A stretch of 22,930 bases of DNA from Desulfuromusa sp. (GCA_021647765.1 JAKIUD010000054.1:1-22930), one strand, 5' to 3'; positions 15,491 to 22,807 are shown, counted from the stretch's first letter. Notes: generated by a model from the letters alone, not told the origin. Translations and numbers: made by a program.

Positions 15491-16890
15491 TTATGTCTTA
15501 ATAATATTACATAGAGGATATCTATGAGCTGTCCAGTTTGCTTTTTTCGCGAAGAACATCAAAAGAAATTGAAAACAAGCACCTTCACGAATGTCAGGTT
15601 CGAAAATAGACTGCGTAAATATAAGGAAATATTTATTGATGGAATACATAAAATGGATAGTTTATCGAATTGTACTTGTATATCTACATATGATAACGCT
15701 GAATTAATTGAATGGACTGACGCATTTCTTAATGAGCTGAAAACCTCGGTTCAGATAATAAATGAAGCATTTGATAGCATTATATCAATTTACGACGATT
15801 TTATTATAAAAAGTCAGAAAGTTGCATCGGATAGTTTGTGGGAATACCTTAATGAAAAAAATCTAGTGTCACGAAACGAACACCCTATATCGTATACAAA
15901 ATTACTTTTTCGAGGACGGGTAAAAAGTAATTTTAATGAAAACGATGTTAATAACTATTTCCACATTCCCTTTTCAATACGCCAACTTGTAGGGAATCAG
16001 CGTTTCAGTGTTAGCGGTCAGCCGATGCTGTATTTTTCCAGTTCAGTATTGGCAATAACCAAAGAGTTAGAAAGTAGTGTCGAAAATCTTGCTATAGCTG
16101 GTTTTCTTCCAGATTATTCAAAATATTATCATTCAAAAATATTTGATTTACAAAACCACTTAAATAATTCTATTGAGAATACGTTACCTGGGATTTTGAC
16201 GACAGATTTAAATATTTCATATTATCAAAATGATATAAACCCAAATCAAGCAACTATAGCAAAAGATATTCACGAAACTGTGCTCATGAATATATGTACA
16301 TTTCCAGTTTTAGTTAAAGGAAGCTTTATTTCGGAATATGTAATCCCACAGTTGTTAACCTCTGTGCTTTTACAAGAAAATTATACCGGCATCATATTTC
16401 CATCAACTAAAGATTTTTCAAATCTGACCGGAAATCATAGGTTTTCTTCTCATCACTTAAATATTGGAATTTTCGTTCCGTATGATGATGAAAATGATAT
16501 CAATGAAAAACTAAAGGGAACATTTAGTAATTTTTTGGCGACTACTGATTACATAGATGTAACTGTTGAAGAAGTTATGGAGAAAATAGAAGCCATATTC
16601 AAAACAAATAAAGCATCTGATGTAAATAACAATGATTATATTATCCCTGTTGTTAAATTGGAACTTCATCTAGAATATGTAAAAGAATCGAAGATTGATG
16701 GAGTTGAATATTTTAATACGGATATAGGTAAGGCAGAACTGCGTTTGTATTGGGAAATGTTGAATTTTATTGAAAGTTCAATAGTTTAACCAGACATAAC
16801 AAATAGCTGCACCGGACAATTCAAAGTGACACTTGTTTTGCTAAAAAAGCAGCAAAAACGTGCCACTTTAAATCGCCGGTGAGCAAAGCG
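15491..16890 (+). mobile_element. Integron-type gene cassette carrying the RES-domain gene
   Basis: The inferred cassette runs from T15491 (after ACTTG) to G16890. It begins TTATGTCT and ends with an attC fold. The attC left end AGACATAAC (16792-16800) is the exact reverse complement of GTTATGTCT (15490-15498). This is expected only if the two ends were joined in a circular cassette and cut at G/TT. The unit holds a single gene with little 5' leader and the stop directly before attC, the standard cassette layout. Its AT-rich composition differs from both flanks. No integrase gene or integron platform is in the window. Confidence 0.75.
15524..16789 (+). CDS. RES-domain protein with Cys-rich N-terminus
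   Basis: RES domains resemble ADP-ribosyltransferases, and characterised members are toxins that consume NAD+. In this 421-residue protein the core starts at LLFRGR (R130), continues through YFHIPFSIRQLVGNQRFSV (R160) and GQPMLYFSSS (Y170) to E181, and ends near VIPQLL and GIIFPSTKD (S294). These fit the Arg, Glu and Ser that name the family. The N-terminal part has SCPVCF and CTC cysteines and a helical stretch (about 60-115), resembling the HEPN-like extension seen in long RES proteins. No Xre-type antitoxin gene is adjacent. It is AT-rich, starts 33 bp into the cassette with AGAGGA before the ATG, and was probably acquired. NAD+ depletion is inferred. Confidence 0.7.
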   Translation: MSCPVCFFREEHQKKLKTSTFTNVRFENRLRKYKEIFIDGIHKMDSLSNCTCISTYDNAELIEWTDAFLNELKTSVQIINEAFDSIISIYDDFIIKSQKVASDSLWEYLNEKNLVSRNEHPISYTKLLFRGRVKSNFNENDVNNYFHIPFSIRQLVGNQRFSVSGQPMLYFSSSVLAITKELESSVENLAIAGFLPDYSKYYHSKIFDLQNHLNNSIENTLPGILTTDLNISYYQNDINPNQATIAKDIHETVLMNICTFPVLVKGSFISEYVIPQLLTSVLLQENYTGIIFPSTKDFSNLTGNHRFSSHHLNIGIFVPYDDENDINEKLKGTFSNFLATTDYIDVTVEEVMEKIEAIFKTNKASDVNNNDYIIPVVKLELHLEYVKESKIDGVEYFNTDIGKAELRLYWEMLNFIESSIV

Positions 16891-16892
16891 TT
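16792..16892 (+). repeat. attC recombination site
   Basis: The left end AGACATAAC is followed by a 5-base spacer, then GCT-G-CACCGG (16806-16815). The right end is CCGGTG-AGC (16876-16884), then a 5-base spacer and GTT (16890-16892). GCT pairs with AGC and CACCGG with CCGGTG, leaving G16809 unpaired, as expected for the strand-selecting extrahelical base. Further pairing is ATT/AAT, AAAGTG/CACTTT and CAC/GTG, with a variable terminal stem (GTTTTGCT/AGCAAAA). The inferred cut is G16890/T16891. This arrangement is diagnostic of integron cassette attC sites. Confidence 0.8.
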
Positions 16893-16919
16893 CTCCAGAG
16901 GATAAAGGAGATTAACGAT

Positions 16920-19247
16920 ATGCCTGATACGGAATGGCTAGACCCAATCAGCACAGAGGCCAAGAAGCTTAAGCGTGAAGCAGCCAAGCGAAGAAAAGCC
17001 TATCAAGAGCTTTCTGTATTGAAATCTGCCGTACAGGAACATCTTGACGCCGGATGGGAAGTCGATAGAGAACTCAAAATCAAGACCCGCATACGGAAGC
17101 CGTGGTCACATGATGAAAGATTGGAAAACAGAGTCTGGTATCTGTTCTATCTTCTTGGATACCCCGAGATCAGTTCTGGACGAAACTTCCAAATCACAAT
17201 CAAACGCAAAGGTGCTGACCCCTACAAGAAACAGATTGACGTGTTAGCAAAGGACGACGAGACGGTTATTGTTACGGAATGCAAATCATCCGCTCGTATC
17301 ACTCGCCGAAGTCTACAGAAGGATATAGAGGAATTCGCGAACCTCAAGGGGCCTATCGCAAACGCAATAAAGAAACACTACGGGGCTGGCTTTAAGCCCA
17401 AAATTATCTGGCTGTTTGTGACAAGTAACATCGCATGGTCGCAGCCAGATAGACAGCGTGCTGCTGGAGCACATATCAATATCGTAACCGAGAAGGAACT
17501 GAAATATTATTTGCAGATTGCCGATCATCTGCGAGCAGCAGCAAGGTTCCAATTTCTCGCCGAGTTTCTGAAAGATCAGAAGATTCCCGAAATGAATGGT
17601 GTCCATGTCCCTGCCGTCAAAGGCAAACTCGGAGGAAAGACATTCTACTCATTCGTTTCAACGCCAAAACAAATGCTTAAGATTGCATTCGTAAACCACC
17701 GCTCCCTGAACGACCCCGCTGGCGCACCATCCTATCAGCGACTTGTTAGCAGAACACGGCTCCGTCAAATCTCACGGTTTATTTATGACGGAGGATTCTT
17801 TCCTACGAATATTCTTGTTAATTTCTCAAGCAAATGTCGATTCGAGCATGTCGCCAAGGATGATGAAACGAACGTCGTATTTGGGAATCTCTATTTACCA
17901 TGCCGATACAGATCTGCATGGATTATCGACGGACAACATAGGCTCTACGGATATGCTCCATTGTCGGAGAAATTTCTCAATCAGAACATTATGGTCGTTG
18001 CCTTTGAGAGCCTAAAAAAGGAAGAGGAAGCAAACCTCTTTGTAACCATCAATCATGAGCAGAAATCTGTTCCCAAAACCCTGCTGGACGATTTAGAAGG
18101 GGAATTGAAGTGGGGGTCAGATCGCCCAACCGAGAGAATCGGGGCTGTGAGCGCGAGGCTCATTGGACTACTAAACAACGATATCGGCGAACCTCTCTAC
18201 GGTCGTGTTACTCAACAGGGGATCTCACCGACAGAAAAGACGTGCTTAACAGTACCAGCCATCAAAGACGGCCTACGCAGATCTGGTTTGGTTGGTGAGG
18301 CAATCCTCAATAAAAAGGAGTTTGCACCCGGGGTACTCTGCGGAACCAACGACACGGCGACACTGGACCGCGCTCGCTCAGCCCTGAACAGTTACTTCCA
18401 ACTCTTGGCAAGTGCCAACACAACGCAGTGGGAATCCGGTCGCCAAGGCTATCTGTGCACGAATGTTGCATTGCAAGCATACCTGCTACTGTTTAGTTCG
18501 ATAGTCAGCTACATGGAATCAAATAAGGGGTTGTCGGCAAGGGAACTGGAACCTAACGATCTGATTTCCGAGATTGAAGAGTACATGGATCCCATCCTGC
18601 GTTGGCTTGGTGAAGCATCTGCCATCCAAATGGAGAAGCATTTTAAGGTGCAATTTGGTTCGGGTGGTCCGCGAGAGTATTTCTATCGACTCTGCCAGAA
18701 GATTCGTGCGTCATTCTCAGATTTCGCCCCAGAGGGTATGGATGAATGGGCAAAGGGGCAATCAGAGGAACTTGTTGACGATGCTGACAAAAAACTTAAG
18801 GGCCTCAATATTCAAGTGCAAAAAACGATATTCGACATACTCAAGCAAGTGTATGGGGCAGATGGGAATGCCTACTGGAAGAAAGGCGTTACCGACAAGA
18901 AGATCAAGGCGCGGGCATACGAGAAATCACTCGAAGATGAGGACGCAGATTTGCCGTTGGAGAACTACCTTGATTTCATCGAGTATAAGAAGATCGTTGA
19001 GAACAAGGAGCATTGGAAACTATTCAAGCCATTCTTTGATATCCCTGAACCAGGCGAGAAGGGGTATACGAAAAACGTGCGATGGATGGAGCGCGTTAAT
19101 GAACTGCGAAGGATTCCGGCTCACGCAACCGAGAAACGCAACTACAAGGCAAGTGATTTTAATTACATTGAGTATGTCTATGAAGAATTTATGAGCCGCC
19201 TCAGCACTATTGACATCACAAGCATAGGTCGAGAGGGTGCAGAATGA
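16920..19247 (+). CDS. PD-(D/E)XK nuclease-like domain fused to DndB-like DGQHR domain
   Basis: A 775-residue protein with two recognisable parts. Residues about 60-200 look like a PD-(D/E)XK nuclease: D107 in KKQIDVLAKDD, then E120 and K122 in VTECKSS. From about 240 onward it carries a DGQHR-type domain, with IIDGQHRLYGY (D337-R341) and a later NHEQKSVPK. DGQHR proteins include DndB and DpdB of DNA-modification islands (established knowledge). The N-terminus (15-60) is a charged helix and the C-terminal third (about 500-775) is unassigned. It overlaps the methyltransferase start by 4 bp, so the two are coupled, suggesting a restriction or restriction-controlling role. AAAGGAG lies at 16904-16910 before the ATG. 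The function is inferred. Confidence 0.72.
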   Translation: MPDTEWLDPISTEAKKLKREAAKRRKAYQELSVLKSAVQEHLDAGWEVDRELKIKTRIRKPWSHDERLENRVWYLFYLLGYPEISSGRNFQITIKRKGADPYKKQIDVLAKDDETVIVTECKSSARITRRSLQKDIEEFANLKGPIANAIKKHYGAGFKPKIIWLFVTSNIAWSQPDRQRAAGAHINIVTEKELKYYLQIADHLRAAARFQFLAEFLKDQKIPEMNGVHVPAVKGKLGGKTFYSFVSTPKQMLKIAFVNHRSLNDPAGAPSYQRLVSRTRLRQISRFIYDGGFFPTNILVNFSSKCRFEHVAKDDETNVVFGNLYLPCRYRSAWIIDGQHRLYGYAPLSEKFLNQNIMVVAFESLKKEEEANLFVTINHEQKSVPKTLLDDLEGELKWGSDRPTERIGAVSARLIGLLNNDIGEPLYGRVTQQGISPTEKTCLTVPAIKDGLRRSGLVGEAILNKKEFAPGVLCGTNDTATLDRARSALNSYFQLLASANTTQWESGRQGYLCTNVALQAYLLLFSSIVSYMESNKGLSARELEPNDLISEIEEYMDPILRWLGEASAIQMEKHFKVQFGSGGPREYFYRLCQKIRASFSDFAPEGMDEWAKGQSEELVDDADKKLKGLNIQVQKTIFDILKQVYGADGNAYWKKGVTDKKIKARAYEKSLEDEDADLPLENYLDFIEYKKIVENKEHWKLFKPFFDIPEPGEKGYTKNVRWMERVNELRRIPAHATEKRNYKASDFNYIEYVYEEFMSRLSTIDITSIGREGAE

Positions 19248-20077
19248 CACCGTTCTTGAAGTGGGCAGGAGGTAAACGTTGGCTAGTCTCACAGCATGAT
19301 GCTTGGTTGCGGAACAATGCAAAGAGGTACATCGAGCCATTCCTCGGTAGCGGAGCAGTGTTCTTTCACATGCAGCCAACGTCCGCAATCTTATCTGACA
19401 TCAATGCTGAATTAGTGGCTACCTACCAAGCTCTTCGAGATACGCCCCTCAAGGTGAGGCGGCACCTCTTAGCACATCACCGAATGCATAGCATTGATCA
19501 CTACTACCATGTTCGACAACAAGCCCCGCGCACAGCGGCCACGCAGGCGGCAAGGTTCATCTACTTGAATCGCACATGTTTCAATGGACTTTATCGGGTG
19601 AATCTAAAGGGAGTGTTTAATGTTCCAAAGGGGACAAAAGAAAAGGTCATTCTTCCGTCCGATGATTTTGAGAACGTCTCTGCCCTCTTGCAAGCAACAG
19701 CTCTCGTATCATGCGATTTTGCCGACACAATACGCCAAGCAAAGAGCGGTGATTTTCTATATATCGACCCTCCCTATACCGTACGTCATAACAACAATAA
19801 TTTCTTGAAATACAATGAGCATATTTTTTCGTGGGCTGATCAGAAACGTCTTGCAGTATGCCTCGCGGAGGCTGCTAGGCGAGGAGTCAGTATTCTCATA
19901 TCCAATGCTGACCACCCCTGTATTCATGAACTGTACGGTGCGAGTTACTGGCAACGTATGACAGTGGATCGGTTCAGTCGCCTTGCCTCCTCGGCCAAGC
20001 ACAGAAGAGGAACAACCGAGGCCGTAATATCGAATTACCTGAAAGAAAATGGCGAACAAGAGGATCCACGGTACTGA
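19244..20077 (+). CDS. Dam-like (D12 class) DNA adenine N6-methyltransferase
   Basis: The 277-residue enzyme has the D12-class order: S-adenosylmethionine-binding PFLKWAGGKRWL at the start, YIEPFLGSGAVFF (motif I), RFIYLNRTCFNGLYRVN, and the catalytic DPPY in FLYIDPPYT, then LISNADH. This class makes N6-methyladenine, often in GATC, but the target here is not known. Its ATG overlaps the stop of the nuclease/DGQHR gene (ATGA, 19244-19247), so it is expected to act with that protein as the modification arm. The C-terminus runs into a 48-bp palindrome that contains the stop codon and two GATC sites, so the last residues (DPRY) may be derived from that element. Confidence 0.93.
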   Translation: MTPFLKWAGGKRWLVSQHDAWLRNNAKRYIEPFLGSGAVFFHMQPTSAILSDINAELVATYQALRDTPLKVRRHLLAHHRMHSIDHYYHVRQQAPRTAATQAARFIYLNRTCFNGLYRVNLKGVFNVPKGTKEKVILPSDDFENVSALLQATALVSCDFADTIRQAKSGDFLYIDPPYTVRHNNNNFLKYNEHIFSWADQKRLAVCLAEAARRGVSILISNADHPCIHELYGASYWQRMTVDRFSRLASSAKHRRGTTEAVISNYLKENGEQEDPRY

Positions 20078-20109
20078 AAAAGGCGCGCCTTTTTCAGTAC
20101 CGTGGATCC
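20062..20109. repeat. Perfect 48-bp palindrome at the end of the methyltransferase gene
   Basis: Both arms match over all 24 bases: the left begins GGATCCACGGTACTG and the right ends CAGTACCGTGGATCC. The centre is GGCGCGCC flanked by A5 and T5. Flanking bases do not extend the symmetry. It contains the methyltransferase TGA. It could be a bidirectional intrinsic terminator (A-run, GC stem, T-run) or the stem of a second attC-like site: GGCGAAC lies before it at 20051-20057 and GCGTT after it at 20113-20117. Confidence 0.9.
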
Positions 20110-20115
20110 ATGGCG

Positions 20116-20283
20116 TTCAAGCCGCTGCGCGGCTTGAATCGGCGGAGCTGAGTCCGACTCCAGCAACTTGTGCACGCCGCTTCACGTCATGAACAAGTCA
20201 CTGGAGTCGGACTGCGGCATTTCCGCTTGTGCAAGTAAACTTGCAACGCGAAAAATACCTTCGCCGCTCAGCTCCGCCGATTC
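20116..20283. repeat. Nested inverted repeats
   Basis: TTCAAGCCGC (20116-20125) pairs with GCGGCTTGAA (20129-20138). GAATCGGCGGAGCTGAG (20136-20152) pairs perfectly over 17 bp with 20267-20283. Inside, TCCGACTCCAG (20153-20163) pairs with CTGGAGTCGGA (20201-20211), itself enclosing ACTTGT/ACAAGT. A TGCAAGT-AA-ACTTGCA hairpin lies at 20230-20245. No gene is present. The structure suits a folded RNA, a MITE-like insertion or a degenerate recombination site; I cannot decide which. Confidence 0.8.
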
Positions 20284-20310
20284 GCTTTTAATACAGTGCC
20301 AAATATTTGC

Positions 20311-20371
20311 GTATCGTAAATGATTGACAAAAACAGTTACGTATCTTATTTTAAGTAGAAAGGATACGATA
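20311..20371 (+). promoter_or_regulatory. Promoter with operator-like repeats before the Fic gene
   Basis: TTGACA (20324-20329), 17 bp, then TATTTT (20347-20352) is a strong sigma-70 match. GTATCGTA (20311-20318) and its exact complement TACGATAC (20364-20371) flank it, and a partial copy CGTATC (20340-20345) sits between the boxes. Symmetric sites bracketing a promoter suggest repression, possibly by the Fic protein's own C-terminal winged-helix domain. Confidence 0.6.
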
Positions 20372-20375
20372 CAAT

Positions 20376-21512
20376 ATGCCAAAATCATTTACTCCTCAAA
20401 AATTACCCCTTGATGATGTTGCTTGGGAATCACTCTTGCCCAGCATCATTAAAGCTAACTCCACATTGGCAAGATTCGATGGACTTTTGGAGAATATCCA
20501 GAACCCACTCCTGTTTCTTAGCCCATTAATGACACAAGAGGCAGTTTTATCATCTCGTATAGAAGGTACTCAGGCTTCTCTCAATGACATACTTGAATAT
20601 GAAGCATCCCCAAAAAGAAAAAAGGACAATTACAACGACATAGAAGAAGTTATCAATTATCGTGATGCTCTTCAATATGCAGAAAAAGAACTAGAAAACA
20701 GGCCTATATGCCTGAATCTCGTAAAAGACATCCATTCCATTCTCCTAAAAGGAGTCAGAGGGCAAAACAAAGCCAGAGGCGAGTTTAGAAAAATTCAGAA
20801 TTGGATTGGCCCACCAGGCTCATCAATAGAAACAGCATCATTTGTTCCACCATCCCCCGAAATACTTTTGGGGAGTCTTTCAAACTGGGAAAAATATTGC
20901 CACTACGAAGATCGTGATAGGTTGGTTCAACTTGCTATCATTCATGCTCAATTTGAAATCATCCATCCATTTCTTGATGGTAATGGCAGGCTTGGGAGAA
21001 TACTTATCCCTCTATTTCTCTACGAAAAAAGGTTGCTTAAATATCCAGCATTATATGTCAGTGAATTTTTTGAAAAAAACAGGGAAGACTATTACCAAAA
21101 ACTACGTCACATAACAGAAAGCAATGCATGGACACAGTGGATAGAATATTTTCTTTTGGCAATTGTCAGGCAAGCTGAAATTAATACCCAAAGAGCCAAA
21201 CAAGTTGCTAAACTTTACGAAGAAATGAAATCAACAATTCAGACTGTAACAAAAACCCGGAGTGCAATAGAGATACAGGATTTCCTTTTTACAAAAATAA
21301 TGTTTGAGACACCTGATTTCACACAACACGCTTCCCTCTCAAAGCCACATGCCGCCAGGGTTTTAAAAAATTTACTAAAAAATGGTATTGTGAACACAAT
21401 CTCACCCTCTAAAGGTCGAAGACCAGCCATTTATGGTTTCACTAGACTTATGGAGATAATCGAAAGCGAACAAATCAATTCACTTGACCCGCGAGCACGT
21501 GCGTTCTCCTGA
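20376..21512 (+). CDS. Fic family protein with C-terminal winged helix
   Basis: Fic enzymes transfer AMP or other nucleotide groups onto target hydroxyls. This 378-residue protein has an N-terminal Fic_N region with a self-inhibitory (S/T)xxxE(G/N) motif, S59-SRI-E63-G64 in LSSRIEGTQAS. The catalytic loop HPFLDGNGRLGR follows (H197-R208), with FVPPSPEIL as part of the target-binding flap. About 290-365 looks like a winged helix (SKPHAARVLKNLLKNGI, GRRPAIYGFT), as in SoFic-type proteins. All key residues are present, so it should be active and cis-inhibited. It has its own promoter. Such genes are frequent in accessory islands; the target is unknown. Confidence 0.92.
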   Translation: MPKSFTPQKLPLDDVAWESLLPSIIKANSTLARFDGLLENIQNPLLFLSPLMTQEAVLSSRIEGTQASLNDILEYEASPKRKKDNYNDIEEVINYRDALQYAEKELENRPICLNLVKDIHSILLKGVRGQNKARGEFRKIQNWIGPPGSSIETASFVPPSPEILLGSLSNWEKYCHYEDRDRLVQLAIIHAQFEIIHPFLDGNGRLGRILIPLFLYEKRLLKYPALYVSEFFEKNREDYYQKLRHITESNAWTQWIEYFLLAIVRQAEINTQRAKQVAKLYEEMKSTIQTVTKTRSAIEIQDFLFTKIMFETPDFTQHASLSKPHAARVLKNLLKNGIVNTISPSKGRRPAIYGFTRLMEIIESEQINSLDPRARAFS

Positions 21513-21931
21513 GTTTATTCAGGCATTTGCGCTACGCATAAAGTTGGTTGCCAGATTCAAGGCGGGCAAGTGATCTCGGTCGTACGGCTTAAATGAATTA
21601 AAGGCATAAATGTCGAATCAAGAATTTGCGTTTGTGTGCTGAACATTTTAGCAATCAAGAAAATGATCATCGGAATTTGAAAACCCAATAGGCAATTTCA
21701 GTCAAATGCTGAAAAAGACAATTTGGGTCAAAGGCATCAAAGACAAAGTCATTGGCTCTGTAAGATTTGAATCAGATCGTCTCTGTATAAAGGCCGTACA
21801 ACCACTTAATCAACGCGGACGGAAAATACGTCTCTGCTATTTTGATAAACGAAACCAAATTGCGGTGGATCACGCAGTCTCGCGTCGCCGCCGGTTATCA
21901 TGAACCGTTGTGCCTCTAAAAGGATGAAAAT
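21513..21931 (+). other. Intergenic stretch after the Fic gene
   Basis: No convincing terminator or known gene is seen in these 419 bases. They contain one marginal 65-codon frame (21706-21903) and, immediately before the next gene, AGGATG at 21921-21926. Confidence 0.4.
21706..21903 (+). CDS. Doubtful small hypothetical protein
   Basis: A 65-residue frame starts MLKKTIWVKGIKDKVIGSV and ends with a run of arginines (SRRRRLS). There is no clear ribosome site, I recognise no family, and the composition gives no strong coding signal. It lies 28 bp before the PD-(D/E)XK-like gene in the same direction and could be cotranscribed. It may equally be a chance frame or a remnant. Confidence 0.22.
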   Translation: MLKKTIWVKGIKDKVIGSVRFESDRLCIKAVQPLNQRGRKIRLCYFDKRNQIAVDHAVSRRRRLS

Positions 21932-22795
21932 GTGAATCCCCGGGAATTTATTATTGCTAAGCAAATTGAATGGGCGAAAAATCAAAAAATAAATTTGATT
22001 GGCAGTCAGGGAGATCAGGGCAGAAAGGTTTATACCACGACTGTTGAGGAAAATTTATTTCAGCCACTAAACACACAAACCAAGTCTGAACTACTGGCCG
22101 GTGATGGCTCTGAACTACTTAATAAAGCAAATCGTCCTGCCAAAATTCAAGCCCTTCATTCATCCTCAGCACTCTGCATAAATATTTTTGATTACTGGCG
22201 TAATTTCACAGATATTTCATCCATTGTATGGGCGTGTGGTCTGACCCGTCATAACCAGCAAATGCTAGGCACTATCAACTTTGAAGAAAAATTTCCTATT
22301 GATGATAAATTTCGATATTCACCTAATATAGATGTTGTTCTTCACCCTGCCACTGAAAAATCAGTTAAAGCATACGCCATAGAGTGCAAATTTACAGAGG
22401 CATATTCATCACGAGAGCACGGTGGTCTTGATAAAAAGTATTTGGACAACTCACCAATATGGCAATATTTATCAAATATCAAATCATTAGCCAAGGCAAT
22501 ATCACCAGATGATACGCAATTTGTTCATTTACATGCTGCTCAACTTATCAAGCATATTTTGGGCTTGAATCGAAAATTTGGTCATGGTGCTTATCGGTTG
22601 CTTTATCTCTGGTATGATACCTTCGGTGAAGCAGGTTGCAAACACCATCAAGAGGTAGGACATTTTGCAGAGGTGGCGCGCAAAGACGGTGTTAAATTTC
22701 ATGCCATTACTTATCAAGATTTAATCATCAATCTTGCAAAATTTAGAGAAAGGCATGAAAAGTACATTATGTATTTAACCGACCGATATCTATAA
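21932..22795 (+). CDS. PD-(D/E)XK nuclease-like protein
   Basis: The 287-residue protein has a plausible nuclease core: D134 in SPNIDVVLHP, then E151 and K153 in AIECKFTEAYSS, spaced as in restriction-endonuclease-like folds. HSSSALCINIFDYWR (about 76-90) resembles the conserved helix preceding the core in some of these families. The start is GTG at 21932 with AGGATG upstream; nearby ATGs read straight into a stop. No methyltransferase lies beside it; the closest is the Dam-like gene about 1.9 kb upstream, across the Fic gene. It could be an orphan restriction enzyme or defence nuclease. The family is not identified beyond the fold. Confidence 0.6.
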   Translation: MNPREFIIAKQIEWAKNQKINLIGSQGDQGRKVYTTTVEENLFQPLNTQTKSELLAGDGSELLNKANRPAKIQALHSSSALCINIFDYWRNFTDISSIVWACGLTRHNQQMLGTINFEEKFPIDDKFRYSPNIDVVLHPATEKSVKAYAIECKFTEAYSSREHGGLDKKYLDNSPIWQYLSNIKSLAKAISPDDTQFVHLHAAQLIKHILGLNRKFGHGAYRLLYLWYDTFGEAGCKHHQEVGHFAEVARKDGVKFHAITYQDLIINLAKFRERHEKYIMYLTDRYL

Positions 22796-22807
22796 ATAAA
22801 TGGCACA

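Noticed and set aside
15420..15526. 35-codon frame overlapping the RES start
   Set aside because: It crosses the inferred cassette boundary at 15490 and has no clear ribosome site, so it is probably chance.
18574..19194. 206-codon plus-strand frame within the nuclease/DGQHR gene
   Set aside because: It is an Arg/Ser-rich alternate frame inside a much longer gene with recognisable motifs, with no start signal.
21464..21503. Possible second attC at the end of the fic gene (GCGAAC ... GCGTT)
   Set aside because: The bases between do not form a stem, and it lies wholly within an intact coding sequence.
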